Source: Nitrospira tepida
GTDB lineage: Bacteria > Nitrospirota > Nitrospiria > Nitrospirales > Nitrospiraceae
Assembly (NCBI RefSeq): GCF_947241125.1
Contig: NZ_OX365700.1
Location: forward strand, 1,488,001-1,552,000
DNA length: 64,000 nucleotides
Direction of reading: 5' to 3'
The notes beneath the pieces were generated by a model. It had not been told where the DNA came from, searched no databases, and saw only the letters and a list, made by a program, of their open reading frames with translations. Positions 36,084 to 46,129 of the stretch are shown in pieces. The first letter of the stretch is position 1. Each line of letters starts with the position of its first letter. The translations under genes were made by a program, and so were the position numbers.

Positions 36084-36332
36084 ATGGCGACACATCAACA
36101 CACATTGCCCCATGAAGAACTTGCCCGCCGCTCCGACGAGGCGCAATGGTCGCTCTCTGATCAAACCCAGCAACTCGAGCAGATGCTGGATGTCCATTGT
36201 CCAAAATGCGGTAGCGAGTGCGCGAGAAGTCGGCGCCGTGGGCTGCGCGATTGGCTGTTGCGGTTCATGGCGCTCCATCCGTGGCGCTGCCAGACCTGCC
36301 GAGCGCGGTTTTACTTCCGGCGCCGTCGATGA
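36084..36332 (+). CDS. Small zinc-ribbon protein
   Basis: An 82-residue basic protein. A helical N-terminus rich in Gln/Glu leads to CPKCGSEC (residues 39-46) and CQTC (72-75), four Cys that should bind one zinc, ending in an Arg-rich FYFRRRR tail. It may bind nucleic acid or act as a chaperone for another protein. It is short of any other domain and directly precedes the Lhr-type helicase. Confidence 0.7.
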   Translation: MATHQHTLPHEELARRSDEAQWSLSDQTQQLEQMLDVHCPKCGSECARSRRRGLRDWLLRFMALHPWRCQTCRARFYFRRRR

Positions 36333-36461
36333 CCGCGGCGACAACCGTTCCGGTTCCAGTACCCCATAGACGTGGCCGGCAGGCGGCGTCCTTTTCCTGA
36401 CCGTTTCTTCTGCATGCCCTGGAGGGAGCGGCCCCGTCCTCCATGGTAGGATGCTCGGTCC

Positions 36462-39400
36462 ATGCCGCTCTCGTCCTTTCATCCTGTCATTGCGGAATGG
36501 TTCCGGCGACGATTGGGGATGCCGACCGACGTCCAGGAGCAGGCCTGGCCGGCGATTCGCTCGGGCTCCGATACGCTGATCGCCGCGCCGACCGGGTCCG
36601 GTAAGACGCTCGCAGCTTTCCTCACCTGCATCGATACTCTCTTCACACAGGCGTTGAATCGGGAATTGGAGGACCGCACCCAGGTCCTCTATGTCTCGCC
36701 CTTGAAGGCGCTCAGCAACGATGTCCAGAAAAACCTCCAGCAGCCGCTGAACGAGATCGGCCGGGCGGCCCTGGAGCAGGGCCTGCTGCTGCCGGAGCTG
36801 CGCGTGCTTGTGCGGACCGGCGATACCCCGATGGCCGAGCGGCAACAGATGCTCCGCCGGCCGCCTCACATCCTGATCACGACCCCCGAGTCCCTGTTCA
36901 TCCTGCTGACGGCGGAAAAGAGCCGCGCGCTGTTGCGCACGGTACGCACGGTCATCGTGGACGAAATCCATGCCGTGGCGGCGACCAAGCGCGGCGCGCA
37001 TCTGGCCCTGTCGCTGGAGCGCTTAGATGCCTTGACGGACGTGAAGTCGGTGCGGATCGGCCTCTCGGCGACGCAACGGCCGATCGAGCTGGTGGCCCAG
37101 TTTCTCGTGGGCGATCGCCCGCCTCCCCGGATCGTCGACGTGGGGCATCGGCGAACGATGGACCTGGCGGTGGAGGTGCCCAAGGACGAGCTTGGTCCCG
37201 TCGCCACGAATGCCGTCTGGAGCGAGATCTACGACCGAGTGGCCGACTTGGTCCGGGCGCACCGTTCGACCCTCGTGTTCGTCAACACGCGCCGCCTGGC
37301 CGAGCGTGTCGCGCATCGATTGGAAGAACGGCTTCAAGATTTGGGCGCCGATGTCGTGGCGGCGCACCACGGAAGCCTGTCTCGACAGATCCGCCTATCC
37401 GCGGAAGAGCGGCTCAAGTCCGGGCGGACCCGCGTCGTGGTGGCGACGGCCTCGCTGGAACTCGGCATCGATGTGGGAACCGTGGACCTCGTCTGCCAGA
37501 TCGGCTCGCCGCGGGCCATTGCGACCTGCTTGCAGCGGGTGGGGCGTGCCGGGCATTGGGTTAAGGCCATCCCGAAAGGGCGGCTCTTTGCCGCAACGAG
37601 GGATGAACTGATCGAATGCGCCGCCCTGATCCGCGCGATGCGAAGCGGCCTGCTTGATCGGATTGAAGTTCCTTCGGCTCCACTCGATATTCTTGCGCAA
37701 CAACTGGTGGCCGCGGCCGCCACCCAATCGTGGAGCGAGGACGACCTGTTCGCCCTCTGCCGGCGGGCCTATCCCTATCGTGAGATGGATCGGGCGAAGT
37801 TCGACGAGGTCCTGCGGATGTTGGCGGAGGGGATCGCGACTTCGCGCGGGCGCGGCCAGGCCTACCTCCATCACGACCGCATCAACCGCCGCGTGCGGGG
37901 CCGGCGCGGGGCGAGGCTCGCGGCCATCACCTCGGGTGGAGCGATCCCCGACAACGCCAACTATGTGGTGGTGGCGGAGCCGGAGGGCACCGTCGTCGGA
38001 TCGGTCGATGAGGATTTTGCGGTCGAGAGTCTGGCGGGCGACATCATGCTCCTGGGCAACACGTCCTGGCGGATCAAGGGAATCGAGATGGGAAAGGTCC
38101 GTGTCGAGGACGCCCAGGGTGCCCCGCCCAACATACCATTTTGGCGCGGGGAGGCGCCGGCCCGCACGGCTGAACTCTCGGCGGAAGTGGCCCGGGTCCG
38201 CAGGGAGCTTGATCGGGTGGCGGGTCCGGACCATACCGAGTCCGCCATCCGTTGGCTCAGGGAGGAGTGCAGGTTACCGGACCGAGGGGCACAACAGGCG
38301 GTGGAGTATGTTCTGGCCGGAAAGGCCGTCCTTGGGACGGTGCCGACGCAGGAGACCGTCGTGGCCGAGCGGTTTTTCGACGAGAGCGGAGGCATGCAGT
38401 TGGTCATCCATGCTCCTTTCGGAGGACGGATCAACAAGGCCTGGGGCTTGGCGCTCAGGAAACGTTTTTGCGTGACCTTCGATTTCGAACTGCAGGCGGC
38501 GGCGACCGATGAAGGGCTGGTGATCTCACTGGGGGAGAAACACAGTTTCCCCTTGGAGACCGTGTTCAGCTTTCTCCAACCAGAGACCGTCAGATCCGTG
38601 CTGAGTCAGGCGGTGCTGGCCGCGCCGATGTTCACAACGCGCTGGCGTTGGAACGCCTCCCGCGCATTGGCGCTGCTCCGATTTGCCAAGGGGAAAAAAG
38701 TTCCGCCGCAGATTCAACGAATGAGGGCGGAAGACCTGTTGGCTTCCGTGTTTCCCGACGCCATCGCCTGCCGGGAGAATCTGCGGAACGACGGGGAGGG
38801 TGGCGTCGAACGGCGGATTCCCGACCATCCGCTGGTGGAGGAAACGCTCCGCGATTGTCTGACCGAAGCCATGGACGTGGAGGGGCTGACCCTGCTGCTG
38901 CGCCGGCTCCAAGAAGGCGCGATTCGCGCGGTCGCCGTGGAGACCCCCATGCCCTCCCCCTTCAGCCATGAGATCCTCAACGCCAACCCCTATGCCTATC
39001 TGGACGACGCGCCGCTGGAAGAGCGCCGGGCGCGCGCCGTAGACATGCGGCGCACCTTGCCCCCTGAGCTGGCCGGGCAGGTCGGGGCCTTGGACCAGGC
39101 CGCCATCACAGAGGTGGCCCGGGAGTCCTGGCCGGTCGTGCGGAACGCCGACGAGTTGCACGATGCGCTGCTCACGCTCGTGTGGGTGCCGGAGATCGAA
39201 GCCCCCGATTGGGCGCCCTATCTGCCGGAGTTGGTCGCGAGTCGTCGAGCCTGCCTGCTGAGCGTCCGGCGGAACGGGGGACCGGATGCGGCTTATCATG
39301 ACCAGCTCGCCAGCCAGACCCCCAGTGATCTGGTCGGTTGGATTGCGACGGAGCAGGCGCATCTGGCGCGCGCCCTATTTCCCGAGGCGCCATTCCCTGA

Positions 39401-40964
39401 TCTCCCGGACCTGCCTGCCGATCCGTCGTCGGGCCAAGTCGATCGGGAAGAGGCCATGGAGGCCGTCACGTTGGGGTGGATGGAGAGCACAGGGCCGACC
39501 ACTGAGGCGGAACTGGCGGCGCGATTGGGATTCTCTCAAGGTGAGATCGAGCAAGCCTTTCTGCGTCTGGAAGCGAAGGGGCAGGTCCTGCGCGGCCAAT
39601 TCCGGCCTGCAGCACCCAGCACTCAGCACTCAGCACTGCATCCGCGATCCTCAGCACTCAGCACTCAGGACTCAGCACTCTATTCGGTGGAATGGTGTCA
39701 TCGCCGGCTGCTGGCGCGCATCCACCGGCTCACGATCGGAGCCTTGCGCCGCGAGATCGAACCGGTCTCGGCCGCCGAATTCATGCGCTTCCTCTTCCGC
39801 TGGCAGCATGTGGCTCCGGGAGCTCGCCTGCATGGCGAGCGTGGCCTGCTGGAAATCATCACGCAGTTGGCGGGGTTTGAGGCGGCGGCGTCCTCCTGGG
39901 AATCGGGCCTGCTGCGCGCGCGCCTGTCGAAATACGAGCCGGAATTGTTGGATCGCCTCTGTTTCAGCGGGTCGGTCATGTGGGGTCGGCTCTCCCCCTA
40001 TGAGCCTCCGGCCAGGGAAGCCGCGTCCGGTCTGGGCCGTCGGATCATCCCGACCAGCTTGGCGCCGATCAGCCTGTTCCCCCGCGAAGAGGCTGACTGG
40101 TTGCTGTCCCAGGCCGGCCGGGCTGTCCAGACCGAGTCGGTTGCCGCTTTGGCTCCACAGATTGCGCTGAGTGTGGTGGCGCAGGATGTGCAGCGCATGC
40201 TGTCGAACCGAGGTGCGAGCTTCTTCTCCGAGCTGCTTCACGGCACCGGGCACCTGCCGTCCGAAATCGAACAGGCCCTGTGGGAACTGGTGGCGGCCGG
40301 CTTGGTCACCGCCGATGGATTCGACAGTTTGCGGGCGCTCATGGATCCCAAACGGCGCCGGGGCGAGGGGCGGGGACGGATGCAGCGGCCCCGGCACAGC
40401 GCCGGTCGCTGGTCGTTGCTGCGCCGGGCTGAGCCGTCAATCGCCACCGGTCAATCGTCAATGGCTCCACCCTCAGCACTCAGCACCGAGCACTCAGCAC
40501 CCAACCCTCAACCCTCAGCCCTTCCCATCGAATCGCTTGCACGGCAACTGTTGCGCCGCTACGGCGTGGTCTTTCGTGATCTGCTCGGGCGGGAATCCGA
40601 CGCGATCGCGTGGCGAGACCTGCTGGTCCAATACCGCCGGATGGAACTGAGGGGAGAGATTCGCGGCGGCCGGTTCGTCAGCGGTTTTACGGGGGACCAG
40701 TTTGCCTTGTCGGAAGCGGTGGAGACGTTGCGCGCGTTACGCAAGGGGAGCGGATCAGATCCGGTGGCCGCCCAAGAAATCCGCCTCTCCGCCTGCGATC
40801 CGTTGAATCTGGTTGGCGTGATCCTGCCTGGGTCGAGGATTCCATCCCTGCCGACCAATCATGTGTTGTTTCGCGGCGGGCTCCCGGTCGGCTCCTCGGG
40901 TGAGAGCCCCCCTTCCGATCTGCCACGGCCGCTTTCCGCCACCATCGCACGGCCTCGTCGTTAA
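36462..40964 (+). CDS. lhr: Lhr-type ATP-dependent helicase, long form
   Basis: A 1500-residue superfamily 2 helicase. The core has Q-motif and Walker [14 protein letters not shown] (about 42-52), TTPESL, the DEIH box [10 protein letters not shown] (about 165), SATQRP, and motif [11 protein letters not shown]. The middle WGLALRKRF region and Lhr winged-helix/beta-sheet domains follow, and a C-terminal extension gives the length of the E. coli type (about 1538). Lhr unwinds RNA:DNA hybrids and acts in repair. Two low-complexity stretches, residues about 1050-1074 ([20 protein letters not shown]) and 1325-1353 ([11 protein letters not shown]), are encoded by the window's dispersed repeats, yet keep the frame open. 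Confidence 0.93.
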   Translation: MPLSSFHPVIAEWFRRRLGMPTDVQEQAWPAIRSGSDTLIAAPTGSGKTLAAFLTCIDTLFTQALNRELEDRTQVLYVSPLKALSNDVQKNLQQPLNEIGRAALEQGLLLPELRVLVRTGDTPMAERQQMLRRPPHILITTPESLFILLTAEKSRALLRTVRTVIVDEIHAVAATKRGAHLALSLERLDALTDVKSVRIGLSATQRPIELVAQFLVGDRPPPRIVDVGHRRTMDLAVEVPKDELGPVATNAVWSEIYDRVADLVRAHRSTLVFVNTRRLAERVAHRLEERLQDLGADVVAAHHGSLSRQIRLSAEERLKSGRTRVVVATASLELGIDVGTVDLVCQIGSPRAIATCLQRVGRAGHWVKAIPKGRLFAATRDELIECAALIRAMRSGLLDRIEVPSAPLDILAQQLVAAAATQSWSEDDLFALCRRAYPYREMDRAKFDEVLRMLAEGIATSRGRGQAYLHHDRINRRVRGRRGARLAAITSGGAIPDNANYVVVAEPEGTVVGSVDEDFAVESLAGDIMLLGNTSWRIKGIEMGKVRVEDAQGAPPNIPFWRGEAPARTAELSAEVARVRRELDRVAGPDHTESAIRWLREECRLPDRGAQQAVEYVLAGKAVLGTVPTQETVVAERFFDESGGMQLVIHAPFGGRINKAWGLALRKRFCVTFDFELQAAATDEGLVISLGEKHSFPLETVFSFLQPETVRSVLSQAVLAAPMFTTRWRWNASRALALLRFAKGKKVPPQIQRMRAEDLLASVFPDAIACRENLRNDGEGGVERRIPDHPLVEETLRDCLTEAMDVEGLTLLLRRLQEGAIRAVAVETPMPSPFSHEILNANPYAYLDDAPLEERRARAVDMRRTLPPELAGQVGALDQAAITEVARESWPVVRNADELHDALLTLVWVPEIEAPDWAPYLPELVASRRACLLSVRRNGGPDAAYHDQLASQTPSDLVGWIATEQAHLARALFPEAPFPDLPDLPADPSSGQVDREEAMEAVTLGWMESTGPTTEAELAARLGFSQGEIEQAFLRLEAKGQVLRGQFRPAAPSTQHSALHPRSSALSTQDSALYSVEWCHRRLLARIHRLTIGALRREIEPVSAAEFMRFLFRWQHVAPGARLHGERGLLEIITQLAGFEAAASSWESGLLRARLSKYEPELLDRLCFSGSVMWGRLSPYEPPAREAASGLGRRIIPTSLAPISLFPREEADWLLSQAGRAVQTESVAALAPQIALSVVAQDVQRMLSNRGASFFSELLHGTGHLPSEIEQALWELVAAGLVTADGFDSLRALMDPKRRRGEGRGRMQRPRHSAGRWSLLRRAEPSIATGQSSMAPPSALSTEHSAPNPQPSALPIESLARQLLRRYGVVFRDLLGRESDAIAWRDLLVQYRRMELRGEIRGGRFVSGFTGDQFALSEAVETLRALRKGSGSDPVAAQEIRLSACDPLNLVGVILPGSRIPSLPTNHVLFRGGLPVGSSGESPPSDLPRPLSATIARPRR
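39609..39680. repeat. CAGCACT heptamer array inside lhr
   Basis: At least eight CAGCACT or near-copies (GCAGCACCCAGCACTCAGCA at the start, CAGCACTCAGGACTCAGCAC at the end) interrupt the helicase gene without breaking its frame. The coding result is a Ser/Ala/Gln/His-rich linker. Confidence 0.85.
40434..40520. repeat. Composite of all three repeat units inside lhr
   Basis: CCGTCAATCGCCACCGGTCA (GTCAATC units), then CCTCAGCACTCAGCACCGAG (CAGCACT units), then CAACCCTCAACCCTCAGCC (CTCAAC-like units) follow one another in frame. This is the only place in the window where all three unit kinds adjoin. Confidence 0.82.
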
Positions 40965-41815
40965 CCGGCAGGAACCGACAACACCGGGCAGCGGGCTTCG
41001 CGCACGACCCGCTCGGTCGTGCTTCCCCTCAGGGCATCGGTCCAACCGTGATGCCCTTCGGTCGCCATCACGATCAAGTCCACGTCGTATTCGGCCCCCA
41101 TGCCGATGATCCAATCGACCACGTTGCCCTGGCAGTGGTCCTGATGCCAGTTCCATCCCGGCCGTTCGTGGAGCTGCACCGGCGGCATGGGATCACCGCC
41201 GACGTGCACGAGCTGCATGTCGAGCGCCATGCTCCCCAGTACCTCCGCCGTGACGGTGGCTGTATCGATGGCGCGTTGTGCCGTTTCGGCCTGTTCGACT
41301 GGAATCAGGATGCGTCGCAGTCTGATCGTGCCATCCCGAGCAGATACGAAGCCTTCCACATGCGAAGGTACGAACAGGGTAGGAAGATGGGCGCCTCGGG
41401 CGATCGGCTCAGCCACCGGCTTGTGCAGCCAGCGGTCGAGCCCGGTCCGCTGCTCGATCCCGAGCACCAGCAGATCAGCCGGATGAAATTCCAGATGGTG
41501 GACGATGGCCTGGGCCGGATCATCTCCCACGGCCCGGATTTTCTTGATCTGGATGCCCAGCGACGTGACGGCTTCTTTCGAGCTGCCGTTCGGAAGCAAA
41601 CTCCATTGTGTCAGGATGGGGCGCACCCGAGGGAAATCCTCGAAATGTTCTTGGGCCACGTCCGGATCGACGTGCATGATCGAGAGCCTGGTCTGCATGA
41701 CCAGGGCCAACTTGAGGGCATGGATGAATGCCGTCTGGCTGGCTTGGGTGAAATCGGTCGGATGAAAAATGTGGCGGTGGAGGAACGGCAGGGCCGTCGC
41801 TAATCCAGACATCAT
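40961..41815 (-). CDS. Tandem universal stress protein (UspA fold)
   Basis: A 284-residue protein of two UspA domains. Domain 1 begins [20 protein letters not shown] and ends in [20 protein letters not shown]; domain 2 begins [19 protein letters not shown] and ends in [20 protein letters not shown] followed by [17 protein letters not shown]. The G-x2-G-x9-G nucleotide loop is only partly kept (domain 2 [15 protein letters not shown]), so ATP binding is uncertain. Stop codon overlaps the convergent lhr by 4 bases. Confidence 0.88.
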   Translation of the reverse strand: MMSGLATALPFLHRHIFHPTDFTQASQTAFIHALKLALVMQTRLSIMHVDPDVAQEHFEDFPRVRPILTQWSLLPNGSSKEAVTSLGIQIKKIRAVGDDPAQAIVHHLEFHPADLLVLGIEQRTGLDRWLHKPVAEPIARGAHLPTLFVPSHVEGFVSARDGTIRLRRILIPVEQAETAQRAIDTATVTAEVLGSMALDMQLVHVGGDPMPPVQLHERPGWNWHQDHCQGNVVDWIIGMGAEYDVDLIVMATEGHHGWTDALRGSTTERVVREARCPVLSVPAG

Positions 41816-41835
41816 GATCCTAGCGCGCGGGATGA

Positions 41836-42267
41836 TTAACGGACCGATGTCCGGTTGCTCTGTAACAGGGACCGCGCCGACGAGATCAGCAGGGGCAGGA
41901 TCCCCTGCTCGGGCGTTGTGTCGGATGCGAGCTGCTCGAATTGCGTCCGGGCATGGGCCCGAAATCGCAGTTGGTGCTCGGCCGGCACACTCAGCAAGGT
42001 CCCGGCCGATGTCAGATACTCGCCCTCGCCCCGTGCCAGATCCTGTTCAAGGTGATCCCGATTGATGGCCATGAACGCCTCGGCCTTGATGTCGTCGCGT
42101 ACGAGGCCGTCCTCCGTCAACCATGAGCGGCCGCTGGTGGAGGAGAGAAAGTTCGAGACGGTGTCGCTCGTCGAATCGAGGGTGGCCTTGGTGGTACAGC
42201 CGGGCAGCAGCGTCATCAGTCCGAGTAAGAGGCCGAACGTGCGATACGGACGAGTTCGTCGTGTCAT
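41836..42267 (-). CDS. DUF3015-like lipoprotein
   Basis: A 143-residue protein with a lipoprotein signal ([15 protein letters not shown]). The mature helical domain contains [20 protein letters not shown] and the following [11 protein letters not shown], which matches the DUF3015 core pattern of an acidic helix, G-E-Y/H and a Leu-rich helix. AGGGGG lies 5-10 bases upstream of the ATG at 42267. The [18 protein letters not shown] segment is Ser/Thr-rich. It may be co-transcribed with the stress protein 20 bases downstream. Family call is from memory. Confidence 0.68.
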   Translation of the reverse strand: MTRRTRPYRTFGLLLGLMTLLPGCTTKATLDSTSDTVSNFLSSTSGRSWLTEDGLVRDDIKAEAFMAINRDHLEQDLARGEGEYLTSAGTLLSVPAEHQLRFRAHARTQFEQLASDTTPEQGILPLLISSARSLLQSNRTSVR

Positions 42268-42393
42268 GGGAACCCCCTGAAAAGGTGATGGGCTATGATG
42301 CCTTGGACCGTTGACACAAGCAAGAATTCTCAATGGATTGGGGCATGGCCAGGCCGGTGGTGGTCGCGAGGCAGGTGTGTCGCGGGGGATTCG

Positions 42394-42675
42394 CTACCGA
42401 CCGGAGCGCTTACTGCGCGGAGTCGGTTCGACCTGGCCGGGGATATAGATCAACCTGGCCGGGAACCCGTCGGGACTGGTCAGCAACAGATACACGAGGG
42501 AATCCGCTTCCTCCCGGCGTATTGTATTTTGGGCGCCGGCCCAGCGGCGGAAGACGTGATCCTGTATGTCCACGCGGGTGGGAGACCCGTCTTGAAGGAC
42601 CACATCCCCGATGTCGATCTGGTTGGGGACGGTCGGCCTTGATTCCGAGTCGGGCTGCTGCTCGTCATCCGCCAT
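42394..42675 (-). CDS. Small hypothetical protein
   Basis: A 93-residue protein, acidic at the start and basic at the end. It has a beta-rich centre (IDIGDVVLQDGSPTRVDIQD, then LVYLLLTSPDGFPARLIYIP) and no signal or zinc motif. GGGAGC lies 10-15 bases before the ATG. Unrecognised. Confidence 0.5.
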   Translation of the reverse strand: MADDEQQPDSESRPTVPNQIDIGDVVLQDGSPTRVDIQDHVFRRWAGAQNTIRREEADSLVYLLLTSPDGFPARLIYIPGQVEPTPRSKRSGR

Positions 42676-42888
42676 GGTGGCTAGCTCCCTCGGTCGTGAT
42701 GGTCAGAGTCGGTGCTGTCGCCGGTACCTATTGGTATACCGCAAGTCCGGTCATCCGTCTCTTGAATTGGGAAGAATGGGCGAGCGATTACGCTGTGGTT
42801 GGGAGGGGTCAGGCGCTGGAGGGGATCATGTCTTACGCCGGGGGTCGCGGTGGCGGCCCCCGGCCACCTCAGAACCTCCTATCCCCCA

Positions 42889-44235
42889 TTAATTCTTCCA
42901 GAGCCGTTCGTACCAAGGCCGGTTCTGGTCCGGGGCCGGACCTTCCAACTTCATCTCGCGTCGGATCGCCCCGAGATCCCACCCGGTGAGCGTGGCCAAG
43001 GTCAGGGCCTCACGCTCGTACCGTTGCCGCACGTGCTCCCGATAGGCCTTGGCCGCCGGACAATCGTCCGAGCCCTCCCAGGCATGGCGGAGGATGTAGC
43101 GAGCCTGGAAGTTTGATCGGTCGGCGGTTTCCTGAAACGACAGGTCCTCGGGAAAGTGCGCGGCGTTGTATCGCACATGCAGTCTGGTCACGTAGGCATC
43201 CTGTCCCGCCCCCATCGGCATCGATGGAGACCGGCGGTCCTCCAACCAGAAGACGCCCAATTCCCGGAGTTCGTCTGCCGAAAGCGGATTGCTTGCGCAG
43301 GGATCGCACCAGGCCATGTCCCAGGCATATTCCAGAAAGACGCCCCGTTGCTGCTCCCGTTTCACCTGCTGGGCAAACAAGTCCCGGTAGAACTCGCCGA
43401 ACCGGTCCTTGACATAAAGCGGAATCTCTTGCGCCTCCGGAAGCTTGACCGTGCGGTAGTTGGTCGTTTCGACCCGCCCGCGCCTCGTGATGGCGTAGAG
43501 GAACAGCTCCTGCGGGCCGTCGGCGTTGACGGTCCCCAGCCGGATCGGCAACATGAATTTGGGCGATTCAAAGGCGATCTGGAGCGGCCGCAACGAGGCG
43601 TACCCCAGTTTGCTGTACTCCGCGAGGTTCACCTTGGCGACGAAGAACTTCAGGTTCTGTTTCAGATAACTCTGGAGGACGGCCGAGGCGCCGCTCGGGA
43701 TGCGGTAGCCGCTCTCCTTGAGCCAGGTCTCCAATCCCGCGCTCTCCTTGGCGGACAGGATCAGGATGTCATATTCGCCGACCCTGTACTGGGCCTCGAC
43801 TGTGACGCCCAAGGCGCGGTCTCGCTCCCGGCTTGCCGGCGAAGCCGGCGCCAGCTCTTTCATCGCGTCCAGGCTCCGGCGTTCCATCAGCTCGTACTGG
43901 GTGCAGGGATTTGGATCGTAATACTCGACCAGACGCGGGGCCGTATAGTCGGCCAAATGCTTGAGCAGCGCGGGGTTGCCCACGTGGATCTGTTCGCGCG
44001 TGAGGATCGTTGGAACCGGGACCACCATCGCAAATTCCTTGACCGGCCCGCGGAAATCGTTGGCCATCGTGATCACGGTCTTGTCGTCGTGCCGGACCAG
44101 CACGACCTCCGAGGCCTTGTTGAAGAGCTTGCTGTCGGCCTTCGCCACGTAAAACCCGCAGAAGGCGGAGGCTGCATGGTTCCAGAGCAGCAGGGTTGCG
44201 GCGAAAATCATGGTCAACAGGAACTGGCGGATCAT
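42889..44235 (-). CDS. DUF2330 exported protein
   Basis: A 448-residue protein with a Sec signal (FLLTMIFAATLLLWNHAASA). The DUF2330 core is seen in FCGFYVAKADSKLFNKAS, VVLVRHDDKTVITMANDF, FAMVVPVPTILTREQI and YDILILSAKESAGLETWL. Two Cys-containing loops (WCDPCASNP) may form a disulfide. DUF2330 proteins are periplasmic and of unknown role. Its start overlaps the RnfD-like stop as ATGA, so the two are translationally coupled. Confidence 0.88.
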   Translation of the reverse strand: MIRQFLLTMIFAATLLLWNHAASAFCGFYVAKADSKLFNKASEVVLVRHDDKTVITMANDFRGPVKEFAMVVPVPTILTREQIHVGNPALLKHLADYTAPRLVEYYDPNPCTQYELMERRSLDAMKELAPASPASRERDRALGVTVEAQYRVGEYDILILSAKESAGLETWLKESGYRIPSGASAVLQSYLKQNLKFFVAKVNLAEYSKLGYASLRPLQIAFESPKFMLPIRLGTVNADGPQELFLYAITRRGRVETTNYRTVKLPEAQEIPLYVKDRFGEFYRDLFAQQVKREQQRGVFLEYAWDMAWCDPCASNPLSADELRELGVFWLEDRRSPSMPMGAGQDAYVTRLHVRYNAAHFPEDLSFQETADRSNFQARYILRHAWEGSDDCPAAKAYREHVRQRYEREALTLATLTGWDLGAIRREMKLEGPAPDQNRPWYERLWKN

Positions 44236-45137
44236 AGGAACCCCCTTGGTTGTGACATGGACGGTGACAATCGAACAGGCACAGAAGTAAACCCGGTGGA
44301 GTGCGGCCGGTCTGGCGAAGGGTTGGGCCAGTCGTACCGTCGGCCAGGGAAAACCCGATCAAGCAGGGGAATAAGAAACGAACAGACGATCAAGGCCCAG
44401 AGCGGGCCGTTGGGACGGTACAAGCCGAACTGGATGAAGAGGGCGCCCAGCGCGACAAAGCAGGCGAAGGCGAGCCGGCCGGTCCGGGAGTCCGGGGTCG
44501 TTTTCGGGTCGGAGATCATGAAAAAGGCAAAGATGAGTAGGCTCCCGCTCTCCAGTTGATGCAGCGGGATCGAAAGCGGATCGCCGAGCCAGAGCGCGCG
44601 CGCAACGAGCAGCCCGACGTACCAGGCCAGGAAGGCCAGTGTCACGTCGGCACGGGCCGCGCGGGTCACGACGAGACCGCCCAGGCAGGCGATCAAAAAG
44701 CCGAACCAAGCGACCTGGCCCCACTGGCCTGGCGAGACCCAGCCGAGCCCGCTGGCAAGCAGGACCACCAGTGCCAGATTCGTCGGATTGAAGAGGTGCT
44801 TGCCGTTCCAGCGGATAACGAACTTGCTCGCGATCGCGATGAACGAGGCCAGCGCGGCTGTGGCCGGCTCGTTGGTTCGGAGCAGCAGGCAGAGGGACAG
44901 GGCTGAGATCAACGGGCTGTGGGGATCGAACGAGGGCAGGTTGAAGAGCCTTGTCCCGGCATATTGGGTCAGGAGTGCGATTCCAAGCGTGACGACGATC
45001 TGGAGCAGCGTGACATCGAAATCCAGCCGGAAGAGGCCGTACAGGAGGAGCGTACCGAGGCTCGCAATCTGGTAGAGGCGGGGATCGAAGGAGGAAAAGC
45101 GGGCCTTGAGCCCTGTGGTCAGAGGATCGGAGTCCAT
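44232..45137 (-). CDS. Orphan RnfD/NqrB-like membrane protein
   Basis: A 301-residue protein with about eight to nine helices. FNPTNLALVVLL and the motif FMISDPKTTPDSRTGRLAFA match the NqrB/RnfD family sequence in which a Thr carries a covalently bound flavin mononucleotide in complete complexes; the present TTP site would need checking. No other rnf or nqr genes are present. It is followed by the coupled DUF2330 gene, a pairing that suggests a small stand-alone module moving electrons or flavin to the periplasm. Confidence 0.82.
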   Translation of the reverse strand: MDSDPLTTGLKARFSSFDPRLYQIASLGTLLLYGLFRLDFDVTLLQIVVTLGIALLTQYAGTRLFNLPSFDPHSPLISALSLCLLLRTNEPATAALASFIAIASKFVIRWNGKHLFNPTNLALVVLLASGLGWVSPGQWGQVAWFGFLIACLGGLVVTRAARADVTLAFLAWYVGLLVARALWLGDPLSIPLHQLESGSLLIFAFFMISDPKTTPDSRTGRLAFACFVALGALFIQFGLYRPNGPLWALIVCSFLIPLLDRVFPGRRYDWPNPSPDRPHSTGFTSVPVRLSPSMSQPRGFL

Positions 45138-45345
45138 CGGCCACCTCGTGGGTTGCGTCAGGCAGTGCCCGGCTCGGGTCTCGCCAGGCTAGCGCGTCCT
45201 GCACACTATATGGAGCGAGGGACGAAATCCTTTCAGAGAGTGGAAGGACACCCCTGCTTTTCCTGTGTTCCCGGAGGCCGAGGGAGAGGATCTGAGAGGC
45301 GGCGGGTATGGTCTCTGTGCTCGCAGAGGCCGCAGGAAGAGGGGG

Positions 45346-45477
45346 TGGAAGGGTGGCCTGTTGATCTCCCGTGCTCGCGCAACGCGCGGCCTCAGAAGGG
45401 GCCGGGGGACCCGTTGCTCTCTCGATTGCAATGGGTCGTGACGCGCGCAGTCAGAGACCAATCAGGCCACCCTTCCA
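45346..45477. mobile_element. 133-base element with 15-bp terminal inverted repeats (MITE-like)
   Basis: TGGAAGGGTGGCCTG (45346-45360) and CAGGCCACCCTTCCA (45463-45477) are perfect complements. Inside, ACCCGTTGC pairs with GCAATGGGT (8 of 9) at 45408-45436, and GTGCTCGCGCAACGCGCGGC is GC-rich and self-complementary. It codes for nothing obvious. It may be a miniature transposable element or a structured RNA; no target duplication is visible. Confidence 0.5.
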
Positions 45478-45670
45478 GTGAGGTGAGCAAGGTGGGACGG
45501 AATATTCCAACGGTCGCTCGACGGCCACAGCGGGACCACCACGAGCGCCCTTCCATGTTTAGGACAAGAAGCGAGTTAAGTCGGCGATTGTTGCTCGGGT
45601 CGGAGGAAGGAGGCCATCAGCGAATAAGATCGCTGGACTGTTTCGGTGACATCATGACTGGGATCGCTGC

Positions 45671-45699
45671 TTGACAGAGATTGCTTAAGTGCTGATAGT
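45671..45699 (+). promoter_or_regulatory. Sigma-70 promoter of the zinc-ribbon gene
   Basis: TTGACA (45671-45676), 17 bases, GATAGT (45694-45699). The -35 box is consensus and the -10 matches four of six. The transcript would have a leader of about 95 bases before 45802. Confidence 0.6.
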
Positions 45700-45801
45700 G
45701 TCGGCAACTTGGGCTTGAATGGGATTGGAAGTTCCTGGTAAGTGACCACCTCGATCAGAGTCTTGGTTTCTGCTCTTTACAATCTACCTGCAGGAGGCGA
45801 T

Positions 45802-46071
45802 ATGGCAAAAGGAGCCTGGTGCCCACACTGTAGCAAGTTAACTTTTCATGACAAAGGCAGTTTAAGTGTCTGTAGTTCATGCCAAGCCGTGGGGTGGTCC
45901 TGGCAGAAGGCTGTGCGCCATATGGGAAAGGGCAAAGGGAACAAATGCCCTAACTGCGGCAATCAGACTCTTCACCGAGTAGGTGAGGCTACGTCTCCAA
46001 AGGGAAAGTATGTTCACGGCATTCGGCGGTGTGGCGTGTGTGATTACAGCCTTATTGAACCCGCACAATAA
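45802..46071 (+). CDS. Double zinc-ribbon protein
   Basis: An 89-residue basic protein with four CxxC knuckles: CPHC, CSSC, CPNC, CGVC, which suits two zinc ribbons in tandem. The first ribbon has WCPHCSKLTFHDKGSLSVCS; the second has KCPNCGNQTLHRVGE. AGGAGG lies before the ATG at 45802. Base composition is lower in GC than its neighbours. It could be a nucleic-acid binding protein of mobile origin. Confidence 0.72.
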   Translation: MAKGAWCPHCSKLTFHDKGSLSVCSSCQAVGWSWQKAVRHMGKGKGNKCPNCGNQTLHRVGEATSPKGKYVHGIRRCGVCDYSLIEPAQ

Positions 46072-46129
46072 AAGGTACAAAGCAGGTGGGCTTTCTATGC
46101 TCGGCAGAATAACTTCTTAAGACGTCAAC

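Larger units (their letters stand above)
45138..45801. other. 664-base spacer with structured element and promoter
   Basis: No coding region is supported; a plus-strand frame through 45200-45674 has no domain, initiation site or codon bias. It holds three degenerate copies of a GTGCTCGC...GGCC word (near 45262, 45313, 45367), the inverted-repeat element at 45346-45477, then an AT-richer tail with the promoter at 45671. Confidence 0.6.

Noticed and set aside
39609-39680. CRISPR array
   Set aside because: Units are 7 bp and contiguous, without spacers or cas genes. They also encode protein.
45200-45674. A plus-strand coding frame in the 45 kb spacer
   Set aside because: No ribosome binding site, domain or codon bias, and it runs through inverted repeats.
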